Shown here piece by piece: positions 62,113 to 64,000 of a DNA stretch of 64,000 nucleotides; within the stretch, counting starts at the first letter, position 1, and every line of letters starts with the position of its first letter. Location: NCBI RefSeq assembly GCF_029227915.1, contig NC_079875.1:24498001-24562000 (forward strand), written 5' to 3'. The stretch is from Hydractinia symbiolongicarpus. Its lineage: Eukaryota; Cnidaria; Hydrozoa; Anthoathecata; Hydractiniidae. A program made the position numbers and the translations under genes. The notes under the pieces are model-generated. The model was not told where the DNA came from and ran no database searches. It worked only from the letters and a program-made list of their open reading frames with translations.

Positions 62113-64000
62113 ATAACTCCTTCCAAACTATGGCGTGTGGCGGATTTCGAAGCATAAAAGTTGACTGGGTGGTGAAGTGAATTACTTGTTTAAGCTCGAG
62201 ACGATATGTAATGGTTTTCTGGGTTGCCGCCGCTGGGTTGCCGCCGCTGGGTTCCAAGTCTACCTTTCTAAGTGGCGGTTTCTTGGTCAGCCCAAGCATT
62301 ACGATACTATTTCTCAAGTGTTCATGTCTAAGGTCAGAAAGCTTTTCTGTTTCCAGGTTTGCTGCTTTTTATTCTTTGTCACAACCTTTCTAAGGGCTGG
62401 GTTCCAAGTCTACCTCTCTTAGCCCTGGGCTCTGTGTCAGTAGGTAAAAGCAACAACGATACGATTTGCAGCTGTCGACTTTTCTTTTTCCAAAGTTTAA
62501 CAAAAGTTATTGGTTTTGGCGGACGGTGTCAATGAATGTGGCTGGTGTCTTGCAGGAGGCAGGGGAAGCTTACTCAAGGGCCCGCACCAGATCCCAAGCA
62601 TGAGTGAATTTCACCAATCCTCGCGTTTCCACATTCATAGGTGTTTGTTTCAGTACAGTCGCAATCCATTAACTTTCCGATTATCCCTGTAAAGGGGAGA
62701 ATGCAGAAGTTCTACAGCAGCTTCTTATTCTTTGGAGAGAAACCTCCTTTTTTAATTAAACTTTCCGTCTTAAAAGACTAGTTTTATCTGCATTGCGATG
62801 TAGTTACTCCTATTCTCTTTTTCCTGTTTCTTACACAGATCCAGTTGACTGCCAGGAAAGACTGGTTGACACTGGGAAAGACTAGTGACTGTGGGAAAGA
62901 CCACTGACGGTGGGAAAGACCATAGATCGTGAAGGCCTTTAGGTTTTGGTGACTGAAGAGTGTGTGTTCTTCATTGGTTAGGATGGGTCTTTAGTTGCAA
63001 TCTCGAGACGATTGATAACTCCTTCCAAAGAATGGAGTGTGGCGGATTTCGGAGCATAAGCGTTGACTGGGTGGTGAAGTGAATTACTTGTTTAAGCTCG
63101 AGACGATATGTAATGGTTTTCTGGGTTGCGCCGCTGGGTTCCAAGTCTACCTTTCTAAGGGGCGGTTTCTTGGTCAGCCCAAGCATTACGATACGATTTC
63201 TCAATTGTTCATGTCTAAGGTCAGAAAGCTTTTCTGTTTCCAGGTTTGCTGCTTTTTATTCTTTGTCACAACCTCTCTAAGGGCTGGGTTCTAAGTCTAC
63301 CTCTCTTAGCCCTGGGCTCTGTGTCAGTAGGTAAAAGCAACAACGATACGATTTGCAGCTGTCGACTTTTCTTTTTCCAAAGTTTAACAAAAGTTATTGG
63401 TTTTGGCGGACGGTGTCAATGAATGTGGCTGGTGTCTTGCAGGAGACAGGGGATGCTTACTCAAGGGCCCGCACCAGATCCCAAGCATGAGTGAATTTCA
63501 CCAATCCTCGTGTTTCCACATTCATAGGTGTTTGTTTCAGTACAGTCGAAATCCATTAACTTTCCGATTATCCCTGTAAAGGGGAGAATGCAGAAGTTCT
63601 ACAGCAGCTTCTTATTCTTTGGAGAGAAACCTCCTTTTTTTAATTAAACTTTCCGTCTTAAAAAGCTAGTTTTATCTGGATTGCGATGTAGTTACTCCTA
63701 TTCTCTTTTTTCTGTTTCTTACACAGATCCAGTTGACTGCCAGGAAAGACTGGTTGACACTGGGATAGACTAGTGACTGTGGGAAAGACCACTGACGGTG
63801 GGAAAGACCATAGATCGTGAAGGCCTTTAGGTTTTGGTGACTGAAGAGTGTGTGTTCTTCATTGGTTAGGATGGGTCTTCAGTTGCAATCTCGAGACGAT
63901 TGATAACTCCTTCCAAAGAATGGAGTGTGGCGGATTTCGAAGCATAAAAGTTGACTGGGTGGTGAAGTGAATTACTTGTTTAAGCTCGAGACGATATGTA
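62113..64000 (+). repeat. Satellite array resuming after the insertion (two monomers, runs off window)
   Basis: The array restarts at ATAACTCCTTCC, the point in the monomer only about 3 bases beyond where it stopped at 59409. It continues in the same orientation to the window end, with phase landmarks at 62510 and 63397. These two copies carry more private changes than interior ones, for example AAACTATGGCG near 62125, AAGTGGCGG near 62271, GGGGAAGCTT near 62563, CTCGCGTTTCC near 62622, TCAATTGTTC near 63202 and GGGATAGAC near 63763. The second copy shares GGTTCTAAGTCTAC (near 63288) with copies near 41930 and 46367, so it belongs to that sub-lineage. Confidence 0.95.
62221..62248 (+). repeat. 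14-bp tandem duplication in the first monomer after the LINE
   Basis: GGGTTGCCGCCGCT occurs twice in a row (62221-62234 and 62235-62248). Other monomers have one copy. It adds a new short repeat next to the insertion, consistent with replication slippage in a copy no longer well homogenised with the array. Confidence 0.9.

Noticed and set aside
1-64000. Tandem RNA gene cluster (5S rRNA, U snRNA, spliced-leader or tRNA-like unit)
   Set aside because: I looked for 5S, U1, U2, U5 and U6 signature sequences and saw none. GGTTCCAAGTC only weakly resembles a Pol III B box, and the sequence after GTAAAAG lacks a conserved Sm site, so an SL RNA gene is not supported.

Overview
This window is eukaryotic repetitive DNA and contains no ordinary host gene. 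About 61.3 kb of the 64 kb is one tandem satellite array, all copies head-to-tail in the same orientation, with a monomer of 887-889 bp. I count 67 phase-matched copies in 1-59409 and about two more in 62113-64000. The array is interrupted once, at 59410-62112, by a composite insertion: an inverted 327-bp piece of the same satellite joined directly to a 5'-truncated non-LTR retrotransposon (LINE). The reverse transcriptase resembles Jockey/CR1/L2-group enzymes that I associate with cnidarians, especially anthozoans. The host is therefore probably a marine invertebrate, plausibly a coral or sea anemone, but this rests on one transposon protein recalled by eye and is only moderately supported.

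Layout. 1-1776: two monomers of mixed type. 1777-8880: four copies of a two-monomer unit (about 1776 bp). 9769-18642: two copies of a five-monomer unit (4437 bp). 18643-24858: irregular monomer order. 24859-37294: two full copies of a seven-monomer unit (6218 bp) plus the first monomer of a third at 37295. 39960-48833: a second, unrelated five-monomer duplication, also 4437 bp. 47945-51500: a two-monomer duplication (1778 bp). 53276-58603: a three-monomer duplication (2664 bp). 58604-59409: a diverged monomer next to the insertion. 59413-59739: inverted satellite arm. 59740-62112: LINE fragment. 62113-64000: array resumes in the original orientation and almost the original phase.

Monomers fall into at least three haplotypes marked by linked variants, and these are shuffled in blocks. 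That is what unequal crossover and gene conversion would produce. Each monomer contains a 77-bp block of four 19-20 bp mini-repeats, a 19-bp direct repeat 150 bp apart, two CTCGAGACGAT motifs, and an intron-like pair of splice signals (AG|GTAAAA donor; long pyrimidine tract plus ACACAG acceptor). The short open frames that recur in every monomer begin at TTG or GTG in three of four cases and vary at amino-acid-changing positions, so I do not call them genes.

The only real coding sequence is the LINE remnant: the end of the endonuclease-RT linker, a one-base frameshift near 60020, then an otherwise open RT and C-terminal domain to a TGA at 61747, an A+T-rich 3' UTR and a TAA-type tail. The most notable signals are the nested, mutually different higher-order repeats, and the fold-back satellite/LINE chimera, whose inverted arm shares a rare variant with the monomer immediately upstream.
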